Origin: Methylotenera mobilis JLW8
GTDB taxonomy: Bacteria > Pseudomonadota > Gammaproteobacteria > Burkholderiales > Methylophilaceae
Reading direction: 5' to 3'
DNA length: 64,000 nt
Assembly: GCF_000023705.1 (NCBI RefSeq)
Contig: NC_012968.1
Location: forward strand, 1,178,001 to 1,242,000
The notes under the pieces: generated by a model
What the model was told of the DNA's origin: nothing
Databases searched by the model: none
The model's input: the letters and a program-made list of their open reading frames with translations, nothing else
Program-made: the position numbers and the translations under genes
Shown here: positions 53,303 through 63,496 of the stretch, piece after piece
Position numbering within the stretch: position 1 is the stretch's first letter
Layout of the letters: every line of letters starts with the position of its first letter

Positions 53303-54064
53303 CTAAATTTTAATTTTTAATCCATCGTAGCCCACAAACACATTGGCTGGCAGTTGTGCACTGAGTTCTGCATACTCCAAATCATGCGTCATATGAATTA
53401 AGTAAGTGGCCTTAGCCCCAATCTGACTAGCCAGGGCTAGGCTTTGTTCCAAATTAACGTGCGTGTAATGCGGGGTGATACGTAAGCAATCTAGTAGTAG
53501 CACATCAACATCATTTAAAAACTCCATTGAACTCGCTGGTACTGCAGACACATCAGTTAAGTAAACTAAGTTTCCAATACGGTAGCCGTATATATCGCTA
53601 TGCCCATGTTTGATAGGAATAGGGGTGATGGTTTGCTCAAACAAGCTAAACGATGAAATAACAGGGTTTACTTTTAATATAGGCAAGTCCCAAAAGTCAC
53701 CAGCCTCACGTAGCGTGTACCCAAACTTATCAGCAATATGCCGCATGGCATCAGGGCTGCCGTATAGTGGAATCTGGCAGCGCTGTCTTTGACAATAGGC
53801 GCGTAAATCATCAATCCCATGCAAATGGTCGGCATGCGTGTGCGTATAAAGCACGGCATCAACGTTCATAAGCCTTTCTCTTAGCGCTTGCTGGCGTAGG
53901 TCTGGGCCAGTATCAATCAGGATAACCTTGCCATTATCTAGGGTGATGGCACTTGAACAGCGTGTTCTGTGATTGCGCTTATCGGTAGAGATACATGTGC
54001 TACATTGGCAACCTATCATTGGTGTACCAGCACTAGAACCTACCCCTAACATTGTTAATTGCAT
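53303..54064 (-). CDS. Metallo-beta-lactamase-fold hydrolase (PhnP-like)
   Basis: This 253-residue MBL-fold protein has the metal motif THTHADHLHGIDD, an N-terminal LGVGSSAGTPMIGCQCSTC with zinc-type Cys, and HMTHDL near the end. It resembles PhnP-type cyclic phosphodiesterases, but no phn genes are near. It lies 60 bases after tatD on the same strand. Confidence 0.88.
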   Translation of the reverse strand: MQLTMLGVGSSAGTPMIGCQCSTCISTDKRNHRTRCSSAITLDNGKVILIDTGPDLRQQALRERLMNVDAVLYTHTHADHLHGIDDLRAYCQRQRCQIPLYGSPDAMRHIADKFGYTLREAGDFWDLPILKVNPVISSFSLFEQTITPIPIKHGHSDIYGYRIGNLVYLTDVSAVPASSMEFLNDVDVLLLDCLRITPHYTHVNLEQSLALASQIGAKATYLIHMTHDLEYAELSAQLPANVFVGYDGLKIKI

Positions 54065-54124
54065 GGACAGCCTTTGCCTGATGTTGCTTTGATTAATCCC
54101 TGATAGCGACGTGATAGCATGTAG

Positions 54125-54895
54125 TTAGCGCTTGGCGTGCTTAAACAATCTGAAAAAGTTATCGGTAGTTGCCGCTGACAACGTGTCAAAGGAAATGCCA
54201 CGTAAATTTGCCACCTCTTCCGCTACGTGTTTCACGTAACTAGGCTGGTTGGTTTTGCCACGGTAAGGCGTTGGTGCTAAATATGGAGAATCCGTTTCAA
54301 CTAAAATTCTATCTAGCGGCACATGCTTTGCTACCTCTTTGATGCTATGGGCGTTCTTAAAGGTAATAATTCCGGAAAATGAAATATAAAAGCCGAGCGC
54401 TATCGCTTCTAATGCAACATCCAGACTTTCGGTAAAGCAATGCATGACACCGCCAACTTGCTGTGCATTCTCTTCGCGCATAATCCGCAAGGTGTCTTCA
54501 GGCGAGTTGCGGGTATGAATCACCAATGGCTTGCCGGTAGCAATCGCGGCACGAATGTGTGTACGAAAACGCGTGCGCTGCCATTCTAAATCACCGGTCA
54601 GCCTAAAGTAATCCAGCCCGGTTTCGCCAATCGCAATCACTTTGGGATGGTTAGCTAGATTAATCAGTTCTTCCACCGTAGGCTCCTGAATATCTTCGTA
54701 ATCAGGGTGCACGCCAACAGACGCATAGAAGTTTTCATTTTCTTCTGCAAGAGCCAATACTTGCGGAAAATCTGGCAAGGTAACAGAAATGCATAATGCA
54801 TGGCTTACCTGATTATCCTGCATAGACTGTTTGATGGCAGGTAGGTTAGCTAATAGCTCTGGAAAATTAAGATGGCAATGAGAATCAACAAGCAT
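54125..54895 (-). CDS. tatD: TatD family DNase / hydrolase
   Basis: This is a TIM-barrel metal hydrolase. The ligand motifs are present: DSHCHLNFPEL, GETGLDYFR, VIHTRN, VMHCFTES and VETDSPYLAP. The length of 256 is normal. TatD enzymes act as 3'-5' DNases and on D-amino-acid tRNA. It follows the PilZ gene by 25 bases at the end of the holB-PilZ-tatD line. Confidence 0.93.
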   Translation of the reverse strand: MLVDSHCHLNFPELLANLPAIKQSMQDNQVSHALCISVTLPDFPQVLALAEENENFYASVGVHPDYEDIQEPTVEELINLANHPKVIAIGETGLDYFRLTGDLEWQRTRFRTHIRAAIATGKPLVIHTRNSPEDTLRIMREENAQQVGGVMHCFTESLDVALEAIALGFYISFSGIITFKNAHSIKEVAKHVPLDRILVETDSPYLAPTPYRGKTNQPSYVKHVAEEVANLRGISFDTLSAATTDNFFRLFKHAKR

Positions 54896-54920
54896 GGTGT
54901 TTATTAAATGGTTTTTTCAA

Positions 54921-55304
54921 CTAAATGGTATGGGTAGCACGTAACGACTTTAGCGCGTTACCTAACAGTCCTTCAATTTTGGTACGCGCTTCTAAGCCGC
55001 CGCTTTTCTCGTTAAATTGGACACCTATGCCCTGTGGTTTGTTGCCTTGTGTATTGGGTGTAATCCAAACCACATTGCCTACTACTTTTAACTTAACTGG
55101 GTCATCAATCAGGCTAAGTAACATGAATACTTCTTCACCGATTTGAAATGATTTTGTTGTCGGGATAAATAAGCCACCACCCACTAAAAACGGCATATAT
55201 GCAGCGTAGAGCGCAGCTTTTTCCTTAATGGCCAATGACAGCACACCGGGCTTGGGTGCAACGGTATTCGGGGATTTAATTTCGTCTTGTGTATCTTCGG
55301 CCAT
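54921..55304 (-). CDS. PilZ domain protein
   Basis: This 127-residue PilZ-fold protein is of the type encoded beside holB in many proteobacteria (LSLAIKEKAALYAAYMPFLVGGGLFIPTTKSFQIGEEVFMLLSL). It lacks the RxxxR c-di-GMP motif in the expected N-terminal place, as is usual for type IV pilus PilZ proteins. It probably helps type IV pilus function. It is separated from holB by 120 bases. Confidence 0.85.
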   Translation of the reverse strand: MAEDTQDEIKSPNTVAPKPGVLSLAIKEKAALYAAYMPFLVGGGLFIPTTKSFQIGEEVFMLLSLIDDPVKLKVVGNVVWITPNTQGNKPQGIGVQFNEKSGGLEARTKIEGLLGNALKSLRATHTI

Positions 55305-55424
55305 AATTAAACTCTATTGGGGTTCTACTTAATGATTCGTTACTGTTAAGTTAAGAAATGATGTCGAAATTAAAATACTAAAACTTACCGTTTCTAGTAA
55401 AGCAAAAAAACTACATATTAAACA

Positions 55425-56444
55425 TTACTGTGCATTAAAAAGTTTAGTGTAATCAAGTAACAAGCCTTCCATCTGCAGGTCGTGATTCAGCGGATGTGAG
55501 GCTAGCTTTCTTAGCTCGTTAAGTTTTTTATGCATATCAAATAACCGACTCAAGTTTACCCTGTCGGCTAGCGATTGCAAAGCACCGATGTGCTGCAAGT
55601 GGTAGCGAGCCTGTTGCCCTAACTTGATGGCAACCATATCATAGACCCATTTTTGCACGGTAATCACGCCCGCTTCAACAGAGTTGGCAATTAACAAAGG
55701 TGCAAGCGCATAGGGTTCTAACTTGGCACCAAGTGCTAAGTGGCGCCAGATTTCAGACAGCTGCTCAAATTGCACTTGCTCAGCAAATACCTTAATCGGC
55801 GAGCCCTCTAAATAGGCCAGCTGTTGCTTAGCATTTTTAACCCCCTGCTGTTCCAGCCACGTCAGCGCTTGCAGCTCATTTGGTACTGGCATGTTGATTT
55901 TTTGGCAGCGGCTAATGATGGTGGGCAATAAACGCTGCAATTGGTGTGCAACCAAAATGAAAATCACGCCTGGCGCCGGCTCTTCCAGCATTTTAAGTAA
56001 CGCATTAGCAGAAGCAACATTCAAGGTTTCCGCCGGGTGTAGTAATACGATACGCACTCCGCTGCTTTGATGGCTGGATAAACTTAAAAAATCACTTAAA
56101 TCGCGAATCTGGGCAACGGATATCTGTGTTTTTTTCTTGGTCTTTTTGCTTGGCGCCGCGTCTTCAGGCTCAGCCTCCTGCTCTGGGCTTAATAAGCGAA
56201 AGTCTGGGTGGCTTTCCTCATTAAACCAGTTACAGCTTGGGCAGGTTTTGCATGCGCCGCCATTGGGCATTCTATTCAAGCATAGTAGTGATTGGCTAAA
56301 GCTGCGCGCAAAATCGTACTTACCTATACCTGCCCTGCCGTGCAGTAAGATTGCATGCGGTAGGCGCTGGCCGCCCTGCGCTAGACGCTCCCATATTTGA
56401 GTTTGCCATGGGTAAATATCAGCAACATTATTCATATCAATCAA
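55425..56444 (-). CDS. holB: DNA polymerase III delta' subunit
   Basis: This is a clamp-loader subunit of the replicative polymerase. It has a Walker-A-like HGRAGIGKYDFARSF, a zinc module (CLNRM...GGACKTCPSCNWF) and the SRC motif (IISRCQKINMPVP). The length of 339 is normal. A Lys-rich insert (PSKKTKKKTQ) lies near residue 100. Its ATG overlaps the tmk stop by four bases. Confidence 0.93.
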   Translation of the reverse strand: MIDMNNVADIYPWQTQIWERLAQGGQRLPHAILLHGRAGIGKYDFARSFSQSLLCLNRMPNGGACKTCPSCNWFNEESHPDFRLLSPEQEAEPEDAAPSKKTKKKTQISVAQIRDLSDFLSLSSHQSSGVRIVLLHPAETLNVASANALLKMLEEPAPGVIFILVAHQLQRLLPTIISRCQKINMPVPNELQALTWLEQQGVKNAKQQLAYLEGSPIKVFAEQVQFEQLSEIWRHLALGAKLEPYALAPLLIANSVEAGVITVQKWVYDMVAIKLGQQARYHLQHIGALQSLADRVNLSRLFDMHKKLNELRKLASHPLNHDLQMEGLLLDYTKLFNAQ

Positions 56445-57046
56445 AATGATGCTATTGCCTGCATCACGGATTGGGCAACCTCATCTAAAGGCCGATTGCT
56501 ATCAATCACTTTAAACCTAGCAGGGTTTTGCTGTGCCCGCTGTAGGTAGGCATTACGAATACGGGTGAAAAAATCAGCCGATTCTCGTTCAAATTTATCA
56601 GGGGCACGGGCCGCAGATAAGCGCTGCATACTGACTTCAACCGGTACGTCGAACAGTAAGGTTAAATCTGGCTGTAGGCTTTCTTGCACCCATAATTCCA
56701 ACTGCTCTATTTTAGAGGCCAATACGCCTTTAGCACCGCATTGGTAAGCATAGGTCGCATCTGTAAAGCGATCCGACAGCACATAAGCACCACGTGCTAA
56801 TGCAGGCGCAATCACATTGGCAATATGTTCACGTCTGGCGGCGAACATGAGCAGGGTTTCCGTTTCTGGGTGCATGGCATCATGCAGCAGCAACTCACGC
56901 AGACGCTCGCCTAGTTCGGTGCCGCCTGGTTCGCGCGTAGATACAACCTCTACGCCGCGTGCGCTAAGTGCCTTAATAATGTCGGCGATATGCGTGCTTT
57001 TACCCGCGCCATCCATGCCCTCTAAAGTAATAAACTTGGCTGTCAT
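56441..57046 (-). CDS. tmk: Thymidylate kinase
   Basis: Tmk converts dTMP to dTDP. Signatures: P-loop EGMDGAGKSTH, REPGGTELGERLR, and DRFTDATYAYQ; the lid region is RAPDKFERE. The length of 201 is normal. It lies 4 bases after mltG and overlaps holB, in the conserved order pabC-mltG-tmk-holB. Confidence 0.96.
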   Translation of the reverse strand: MTAKFITLEGMDGAGKSTHIADIIKALSARGVEVVSTREPGGTELGERLRELLLHDAMHPETETLLMFAARREHIANVIAPALARGAYVLSDRFTDATYAYQCGAKGVLASKIEQLELWVQESLQPDLTLLFDVPVEVSMQRLSAARAPDKFERESADFFTRIRNAYLQRAQQNPARFKVIDSNRPLDEVAQSVMQAIASF

Positions 57047-57050
57047 ATTT

Positions 57051-58046
57051 TTATTTCTTCAACTGATAACGTACTACCGCACGGTTATGTTCATTTAAGT
57101 TATTAGAAAACTCATGGCTACCATCGCCCTTGCCTACAAAATACAGCGCTTTAGTATCGGCTGGGTGCAGCGCAGCTTCGATCGAGGCCATGCCAGGCAT
57201 CGCAATTGGCGTTGGCGGCAAGCCACCTCTGGTATAAGTGTTGTAAGGGGTGTCTGTGAGCAAATCTTTTTTGCGGATATTGCCGTCATACCGTACTCCC
57301 ATGCCATAAATGACCGTAGGGTCGGTTTGCAAGCGCATGCCAAAGCGCATTCTGTTGATGAAAACACCGGCAATCATTGGGCGTTCGCTAGGTTTTCCGG
57401 TTTCTTTTTCGACGATTGAAGCCATAATCAGTGCTTCATAGCTATCTTTGTAAGGCAAGTTAGGGTCGCGATTTTGCCATGCTTTATTCAGCTTGACCTG
57501 CATAGCGTCGTAGCTGATTTTTAACAGAGCAATATCTGGTGTGTGGCGATTAAAGTAAAACGTATCCGGGAAAAACAAGCCTTCAGGAGTCGTATGTTGA
57601 GATCCTAATAACTGCATGATTTCGCTATCAGTTAAAGCTGTGGTGGTTTGCTTAACAGCATCATTCTTGGCTAGTTTTTCACGCATTTGTGCAAAAGTGC
57701 GCCCCTCAATAAAGGTGACACTGCCTTGCGTAGCCTTGCCATAATTGAGTGAAAGCAATAACTGATAGGGCGAAACATTTTTGTTTAAGGTATAGCTACC
57801 AGCCTGTAAATATTGTTCTTTTTGTAAAAGTCTGGCCAGCAAAATGAAGCGCCATGGCTCACGTAACACACCTTGTGCAACTAGTTGATTGGCAATGCTG
57901 CGCAGGCCGCTATTAGGTGCAATCACTACTTCCTGGCTACTGGGCTGTAATTTAAGTGGGGTGATGGCGTAATACCCTAACCAGGCTGCTATTAATGCAA
58001 TTGAGACTAGGCTAATCAACAGCCATCTTTTAATACGTTTAACCAT
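57051..58046 (-). CDS. mltG: Endolytic murein transglycosylase MltG
   Basis: MltG (YceG) cuts new glycan strands in peptidoglycan and so ends their synthesis. It has an N-terminal TM helix (WLLISLVSIALIAAWLGYYAI), a LysM-like region, and the YceG core with catalytic Glu in ASIVEKETGKPSERPMIAGVFINRM. The length is 331. It overlaps the pabC stop by eight bases. Confidence 0.95.
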   Translation of the reverse strand: MVKRIKRWLLISLVSIALIAAWLGYYAITPLKLQPSSQEVVIAPNSGLRSIANQLVAQGVLREPWRFILLARLLQKEQYLQAGSYTLNKNVSPYQLLLSLNYGKATQGSVTFIEGRTFAQMREKLAKNDAVKQTTTALTDSEIMQLLGSQHTTPEGLFFPDTFYFNRHTPDIALLKISYDAMQVKLNKAWQNRDPNLPYKDSYEALIMASIVEKETGKPSERPMIAGVFINRMRFGMRLQTDPTVIYGMGVRYDGNIRKKDLLTDTPYNTYTRGGLPPTPIAMPGMASIEAALHPADTKALYFVGKGDGSHEFSNNLNEHNRAVVRYQLKK

Positions 58047-58875
58047 GAGTCAGTATGTTTCTTATTGTGGAAGCCAACGACTGTTGTTTCCATGTTTGAT
58101 CGCCTATGGCCGCTACCTGAAATGCGCCATATAGACTATTACAAATAATCACTTCATCCGCGTTTAGCAACTCTTGTAATGAGATTGTTGCCACGTGCGC
58201 GGTTAAGCCAAGTAAGTTTTCTAAGCCAAGTATATGCTGCCTAGTGATGCCGGCCACACCGCATTGACTTAAGTCTGGGGTGTATAGAGTCTGGCCCACG
58301 CGCGCAAAAATATTGCTCATGGTGCACTCAATGACATGATCATTTTGGTCTAACATCAGCCCATCAAATACAGATTCATCTCGCCATTCCATGCGCGCCA
58401 GTACGTTTTCTAGGCGGTTTAGATGCTTAATACCGGCAAGCTTAGGCTGCAGTGCTAAACGTGTGTCACATATGTGCAATCGTACGCCTTGCGTATAATG
58501 CGCATCAGCATAGCTGGGCATGTTTGATTTAATCAATACCCGAGTAGGAATAGTTACCGCAGGCGGCGCATAACCACGCTCACCCTCGCCTCTGGTAATA
58601 ATGATTTTCACAACTTGCACTTGCTCGTCGTCAAACTCATTAATTGGGAACAGCTGTTGCATGTCGCTCATCAACAACTCTGCGCTCGGGCAGACGATGC
58701 CAATCGCTGCACAATCGGCCACCAATTTCTGGTAATGAAAAGGCCAACTGATAGGCTGCCCACCTTTAATTTTCATAGTGCGGAACACGCCATCGCCGTA
58801 GCTAAAACCACGGTCTACAGCGGAAATGGTCTGATCAAAACTGCCATTGATTAAAGATGTGCGAAGAGATGCCAT
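58039..58875 (-). CDS. pabC: Aminodeoxychorismate lyase
   Basis: PabC makes 4-aminobenzoate for folate. It is a PLP enzyme of the fold-type IV family: FSYGDGVFRTMKI, LAGIKHLNRLENVLARME with the PLP Lys, and IECTMSNIFA. The length of 278 is normal. A strong terminator lies between it and fabF, so it begins a separate transcription unit. Confidence 0.93.
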   Translation of the reverse strand: MASLRTSLINGSFDQTISAVDRGFSYGDGVFRTMKIKGGQPISWPFHYQKLVADCAAIGIVCPSAELLMSDMQQLFPINEFDDEQVQVVKIIITRGEGERGYAPPAVTIPTRVLIKSNMPSYADAHYTQGVRLHICDTRLALQPKLAGIKHLNRLENVLARMEWRDESVFDGLMLDQNDHVIECTMSNIFARVGQTLYTPDLSQCGVAGITRQHILGLENLLGLTAHVATISLQELLNADEVIICNSLYGAFQVAAIGDQTWKQQSLASTIRNILTHG

Positions 58876-58925
58876 AAGGCGTAATTAAACCATACACACC
58901 ATAAATACACTACCCAAAACGGCGA

Positions 58926-58960
58926 ATAAAAAGCCCGCTATTGATGATCAATGCGGGCTT
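58926..58960 (-). terminator. Rho-independent terminator after fabF
   Basis: On the minus strand AAGCCCGC pairs with GCGGGCTT, with an inner ATTGAT/ATCAAT stem and a TTTTTATT run after it. It lies 23 bases beyond the fabF stop and ends the fatty acid operon. Confidence 0.85.
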
Positions 58961-58983
58961 CAATCACTGCTGTTAATGGCTAG

Positions 58984-60216
58984 TTAGACTTTTTTAAACA
59001 CCAAGCTGCCGTTGGTACCGCCAAAACCAAAGTTGTTCTTCAGTGCGTACTCGATTTTCATATCGCGTGCAGTATTGGCACAGTAATCCAGATCACAGTC
59101 AGGGTCTTGATTAAAGATGTTAATGGTCGGTGGTGACAATTGGTTGTGAATTGCCAGCACGGTAAACACAGACTCCAAACCACCTGCACCACCAAGTAAA
59201 TGGCCGGTCATGGATTTGGTTGAGTTAACCACTAATTTATAGGCATGTTCACCAAAAGCAGCTTTAATTGCGTTGGTTTCATTGGTATCACCTAGTGGTG
59301 TAGATGTGCCGTGCGCGTTAACGTACTGCACTGCATCTGCATTAATACCAGCGTTTTGCATTGCATTACGCATAGAGCGGCGTGGGCCATCCATATTGGG
59401 CGCGGTCATGTGGAACGCATCTGCACTCATGCCGTAGCCGCTTAGTTCGGCATAAATTTTTGCGCCACGTTTTTTAGCGTGTTCGTATTCTTCCAACACC
59501 ATCACACCTGCGCCCTCACCAATCACAAAGCCATCGCGGTCTTTATCCCATGGGCGGCTAGCGGTTGCAGGGTCATCGTTGCGTGTTGAAAGTGCCCGCG
59601 CTGCCGCAAAGCCACCAACGCTTAAACGTGTGATTGCAGCCTCAGCACCACCGGCAATCATCACATCTGCATCGCCGTATTCAATCATACGTGAAGCATC
59701 ACCGATAGAGTGCGTACCAGTTGTACAAGCGGTAACAATAGAAACATTCGGGCCCTTAAAGCCAAACATAATGCTTAAGTTACCTGAAATCATATTAATA
59801 ATGGTGCCAGGAATGAAAAATGGCGAAATCTTGCGTGGCCCAGACTCTTTGTACAGTATGTCTGTGTCTTCAATCAGTTGCATGCCACCGATACCTGAGC
59901 CAATAGAAACGCCGATGCGCTCAGCATTTTCTTCGGTAGCCACGATACCTGAATCTTTAACCGCTTCAATCGCAGCTGCTAAGCCGTATTGAATAAACGT
60001 ATCCATACGTCTTGCGTCTTTTGCTGTGATGAAATCTTCAGGATTAAAATCTTTGACTTCGCCCGCGATGGTTGATGCAAATGCACTCGTGTCAAATTTG
60101 GTGATTTGTGTGATGCCAGATTTACCGGCAACAAGATTATCCCAAGCAGTTTTAACACCAATACCTACAGGTGATACAACGCCAAGACCAGTAACTACCA
60201 CTCTACGTTTAGACAT
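58984..60216 (-). CDS. fabF: Beta-ketoacyl-ACP synthase II
   Basis: FabF elongates acyl-ACP in fatty acid synthesis. The start [18 protein letters not shown] at 60216 has AGAGGT 8 bases upstream; the frame is open to 60285 but this part is not family-like. The catalytic triad is visible: Cys in [12 protein letters not shown], His in [11 protein letters not shown] and His in [15 protein letters not shown]. It is 234 bases downstream of acpP with a terminator-like hairpin between, so it may have its own promoter. Confidence 0.96.
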   Translation of the reverse strand: MSKRRVVVTGLGVVSPVGIGVKTAWDNLVAGKSGITQITKFDTSAFASTIAGEVKDFNPEDFITAKDARRMDTFIQYGLAAAIEAVKDSGIVATEENAERIGVSIGSGIGGMQLIEDTDILYKESGPRKISPFFIPGTIINMISGNLSIMFGFKGPNVSIVTACTTGTHSIGDASRMIEYGDADVMIAGGAEAAITRLSVGGFAAARALSTRNDDPATASRPWDKDRDGFVIGEGAGVMVLEEYEHAKKRGAKIYAELSGYGMSADAFHMTAPNMDGPRRSMRNAMQNAGINADAVQYVNAHGTSTPLGDTNETNAIKAAFGEHAYKLVVNSTKSMTGHLLGGAGGLESVFTVLAIHNQLSPPTINIFNQDPDCDLDYCANTARDMKIEYALKNNFGFGGTNGSLVFKKV

Positions 60217-60400
60217 ACAGGATACCTCTAAGAATTCTTTACTATGTGTATGCTGCAAATTGCTCGCAGCCGCACTGTACAACAAGATTGTACAACAAGG
60301 ACTATCTCTGTTTCTGTCATCCCTGCTGCTTTGAGATAAAGCTTAGCCGGTGGAATTTAGAGACACCTCTAAAAACACTGGCACAGGGATTAGGAAACAA

Positions 60401-60440
60401 AAAGGCAAAAGGCAGCAAGCTCTGAATGAGCAAACTGCCT
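60401..60440 (-). terminator. Terminator or attenuator after acpP
   Basis: On the minus strand AGGCAG pairs with CTGCCT and an inner GCTC pairs with GAGC. TTTTGCCTTTTTG follows. It lies 11 bases beyond the acpP stop. The very high acpP expression needed would be separated from fabF by this site. Confidence 0.7.
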
Positions 60441-60450
60441 AATTGTGAAT

Positions 60451-60687
60451 TTATTTGAGGTTAGTATTGATGTAATCAATCGCTAATTGAACTGTAGTGA
60501 TTTTTTCTGCTTCCTCATCAGGGATTTCACAGTCAAACTCTTCTTCTAGCGCCATTACCAACTCTACTGTATCTAGTGAATCAGCACCTAAATCATCTAC
60601 AAATGATGATGCATTTTTAACATCAGCTTCATTTGCACCTAGTTGTTCAGCAACAATTTTTTTAACACGTTGTTCGATGTCAGACAT
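60451..60687 (-). CDS. acpP: Acyl carrier protein
   Basis: ACP carries the growing acyl chain on phosphopantetheine. The 78-residue sequence is strongly acidic with the attachment Ser in [21 protein letters not shown]. It lies between fabG and fabF in normal order. Confidence 0.97.
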   Translation of the reverse strand: MSDIEQRVKKIVAEQLGANEADVKNASSFVDDLGADSLDTVELVMALEEEFDCEIPDEEAEKITTVQLAIDYINTNLK

Positions 60688-60827
60688 CTAAATACCCCTT
60701 AATATAAAAAATAGCTTAAATATAAAAAATAGTCAGCTAAGGCAGCATTCTACCAAAACTCAACAATAATACAAAAAACTTAATCAATCGATAGCAAATC
60801 TAATGGTGTCTTTATATAAAAACAGCA

Positions 60828-61574
60828 TTAAACCATTAACATTCCGCCGTTTACATGGATTGTTTCACCAGTAATATAAGCAGCATTCGGTGAGGCTAAA
60901 AACGCAACCGTCGCGGCAATCTCTTTTACAGAACCTAGGCGCCCTACCGGAATACGAGCCAACATTTTATTGGTGATGTCTTCAGACAACTCAGCTGTCA
61001 TATCAGTTTCAATAAAACCTGGAGCCACGCAGTTTACGGTAATTCCGCGGCTGCCAACCTCGGCTGCCAACGATTTTGTAAATCCTGTCATGCCTGCTTT
61101 TGCCGCAGCATAATTGGTTTGACCTGCATTACCCATATGACCAACCACGGATGAAATGCTAATAATGCGACCAGCACGTGCTTTCATCATTGGGCGCAAT
61201 ACAGCCTGGCTCATGCGGAACACTGATGTTAAATTGGTGCTGATCACAGCATCCCAGTCATCATCCTTCATGCGCATCAGCAAAGTGTCACGTGTAATGC
61301 CTGCATTGTTGACTAGCACGCTCACATCACCATATTTTTCGCCAATCGCTTTTAGCGTAGCTTCTACTTGTGCTGCATCATTCACATCCAAAGCCATGCC
61401 CTCGCCTTTGATGCCGGCAGCAGCCAATGTCTCACTGATAGCAGATGCGCCCTTATCTGAGGTTGCGGTACCGATGACGATTGCGCCTTGTTTACCCAAT
61501 TCTAAAGCAATAGCAGCACCAATGCCGCGGCTTGCGCCTGTGATTAATGCAATTTGACCAGCTAACATAAGCAA
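60828..61574 (-). CDS. fabG: 3-oxoacyl-ACP reductase
   Basis: FabG is the NADPH-dependent ketoreductase of fatty acid synthesis. It is an SDR with TGASRGIG, NNAGITRD, and the active-site Ser-Tyr-Lys (SSVVGHMGNAGQTNYAAAKAGM). The length is 248; an ATG two codons downstream (61568) could also be used. It lies 14 bases after fabD and 140 bases before acpP. Confidence 0.95.
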   Translation of the reverse strand: MLMLAGQIALITGASRGIGAAIALELGKQGAIVIGTATSDKGASAISETLAAAGIKGEGMALDVNDAAQVEATLKAIGEKYGDVSVLVNNAGITRDTLLMRMKDDDWDAVISTNLTSVFRMSQAVLRPMMKARAGRIISISSVVGHMGNAGQTNYAAAKAGMTGFTKSLAAEVGSRGITVNCVAPGFIETDMTAELSEDITNKMLARIPVGRLGSVKEIAATVAFLASPNAAYITGETIHVNGGMLMV

Positions 61575-61588
61575 ACCCTTATTAATTT

Positions 61589-62515
61589 TTAAAGTGTATT
61601 TTTGAACTCAAGTAATGCGTCATTACTTGTTAATGCTGCGCATGGTAACTCAGCAACGATGCGCTTGGTTAACCCTGCCAATACTTTACCAGGGCCGCAT
61701 TCTGCAGATTGTGTAACACCTAGCGCGGCGATATGCTGCACAGTTTCTACCCAGCGCACGGGGCTGTACAATTGGCGCACCAGCGCGTCTTTTATTTTAG
61801 CACCATCATCGTGAGCAGCAACATCGGCGTTGTGTATGACAGGAATGATCGGTGCGTTAATCGTGATGTTCGCTAAGTAGTCCGCCAATTTAACTGCGGC
61901 TGGGCGCATCAGCGCGCAGTGCGATGGCACGCTTACTGGCAGCGCTAACGCACGTTTGGCACCTTTTGCTTTGGCAGCTTCCATGCCGCGTTCTACCGCG
62001 GCTTTATTGCCTGCAATCACTACTTGGCCTGGTGAGTTTAGGTTAACAGCTTCCAACACCTCGCCTTGTGCAGCCTCAGTGCAAACTGCGCGCACTGCGT
62101 CATCATCAAGGCCTAAAATTGCAGCCATGGCACCTACGCCAGCAGGCACAGCACTTTGCATCACTTCTGCACGGTATCTCACTAGTGGCAGTGCATCTTT
62201 AAATGACAATGCACCAGCGGCTACTAATGCAGTGTATTCTCCTAGGCTGTGACCTGCTACCACTGCAGGCACTTGGTCTGATACAGCTTGCCATGCGCGC
62301 CAAGCAGCTACACCTGCAGTTAGCATAATAGGCTGTGTGCTTGTTGTTTCGTTAATTAGCTCATTAGCTTCGGTCGCCATAGACCAAAAATCCACACCTA
62401 AAATATCTGATGCTTCTTGAAATGTGTCGCGAACAATTTGGTTATCACCAAAGCCGCTCATCATGCCTACTGACTGTGAGCCTTGGCCTGGGAAAAAGAA
62501 TGCTGTTTTTTTCAT
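61589..62515 (-). CDS. fabD: Malonyl-CoA:ACP transacylase
   Basis: FabD loads malonyl groups onto ACP. The motifs FFPGQGSQSVGM, GHSLGEYTAL (nucleophile Ser) and PVSVPSHCALM (His) are intact. The length of 308 is normal. It follows fabH by 36 bases. Confidence 0.96.
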   Translation of the reverse strand: MKKTAFFFPGQGSQSVGMMSGFGDNQIVRDTFQEASDILGVDFWSMATEANELINETTSTQPIMLTAGVAAWRAWQAVSDQVPAVVAGHSLGEYTALVAAGALSFKDALPLVRYRAEVMQSAVPAGVGAMAAILGLDDDAVRAVCTEAAQGEVLEAVNLNSPGQVVIAGNKAAVERGMEAAKAKGAKRALALPVSVPSHCALMRPAAVKLADYLANITINAPIIPVIHNADVAAHDDGAKIKDALVRQLYSPVRWVETVQHIAALGVTQSAECGPGKVLAGLTKRIVAELPCAALTSNDALLEFKNTL

Positions 62516-62551
62516 AAATTACTTTATATTATCTATATAGTTAATTGAATA

Positions 62552-63496
62552 TTAATATTTAATTAATGCAGAACCCCAGGTGAATCCACCACCAAAAGCT
62601 TCCATCAATATCATGTCGCCACGTTTGATGCGGCCATCTTTTACCGCGGTATCTAGCGCCAAAGGAATAGATGCTGCGGAGGTATTACCATGTTTATCCA
62701 CAGTAACCACCACACGATCCATACTCATGTCTAATTTTTTGGCCGTTGCCTGCAAGATACGGATATTGGCTTGGTGTGGCACCAGCCAGTCAATATCTGA
62801 TTTTTGCATATTGTTGGCAGCCAGCGTTTCATCAACAATCTGATCTAAAGTGTTAACTGCCACCTTGAACACGGCGTTACCTTCCATCACTACGGTATCT
62901 GGCTTATCTGCATTGCGTGGTACATGCAGCATGTTTTCATAGCGGCCATCCGCATGTAAGTGGGTAGAAATAATGCCCTGTTCACTTGATGCCTGCAGCA
63001 CAACTGCACCAGCGCCATCGCCCCATAAAATGCAGTTGCCACGGTCTGTGTAATCGGTGATGCGTGAGAATGTTTCCGCACCAATCACCAATGCACATTT
63101 AGCGCTACCGGCTTTAATAAAATTATCAGCGGTGGTTAGCGCATACACAAAGCCGCTGCACACTGCTTGAATGTCAAACGCTGGGCAGCCAGAAATCTCT
63201 AATTTTCTTTGCACCATGGTTGCCACGCTAGGAAACACTTTATCTGGTGTAGCTGTTGCAACAATAATTAAATCAATATCATTGGGGCTTAAGCCAGCGC
63301 TTGCAATTGCATTTTTAGCAGCTTGCAGCGCTAAGTCGCTGGTGAATTCACCTTCGGCTGCAATGTGGCGCTCACGGATACCTGTGCGTGTAAAAATCCA
63401 TTCATCGGTGGTATCTACCATACGCTCCAAATCGGCGTTGGTGAGTATTTTGCTTGGTAAATAGCTACCGGTACCTGCTATACGAGAAAATATCAT
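62552..63496 (-). CDS. fabH: Beta-ketoacyl-ACP synthase III
   Basis: FabH starts fatty acid synthesis by condensing acetyl-CoA with malonyl-ACP. The active site is Cys in [13 protein letters not shown], His in VPHQANIRI and Asn in [13 protein letters not shown]. The length of 314 is normal. Its start overlaps the plsX stop by four bases. Confidence 0.96.
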   Translation of the reverse strand: MIFSRIAGTGSYLPSKILTNADLERMVDTTDEWIFTRTGIRERHIAAEGEFTSDLALQAAKNAIASAGLSPNDIDLIIVATATPDKVFPSVATMVQRKLEISGCPAFDIQAVCSGFVYALTTADNFIKAGSAKCALVIGAETFSRITDYTDRGNCILWGDGAGAVVLQASSEQGIISTHLHADGRYENMLHVPRNADKPDTVVMEGNAVFKVAVNTLDQIVDETLAANNMQKSDIDWLVPHQANIRILQATAKKLDMSMDRVVVTVDKHGNTSAASIPLALDTAVKDGRIKRGDMILMEAFGGGFTWGSALIKY

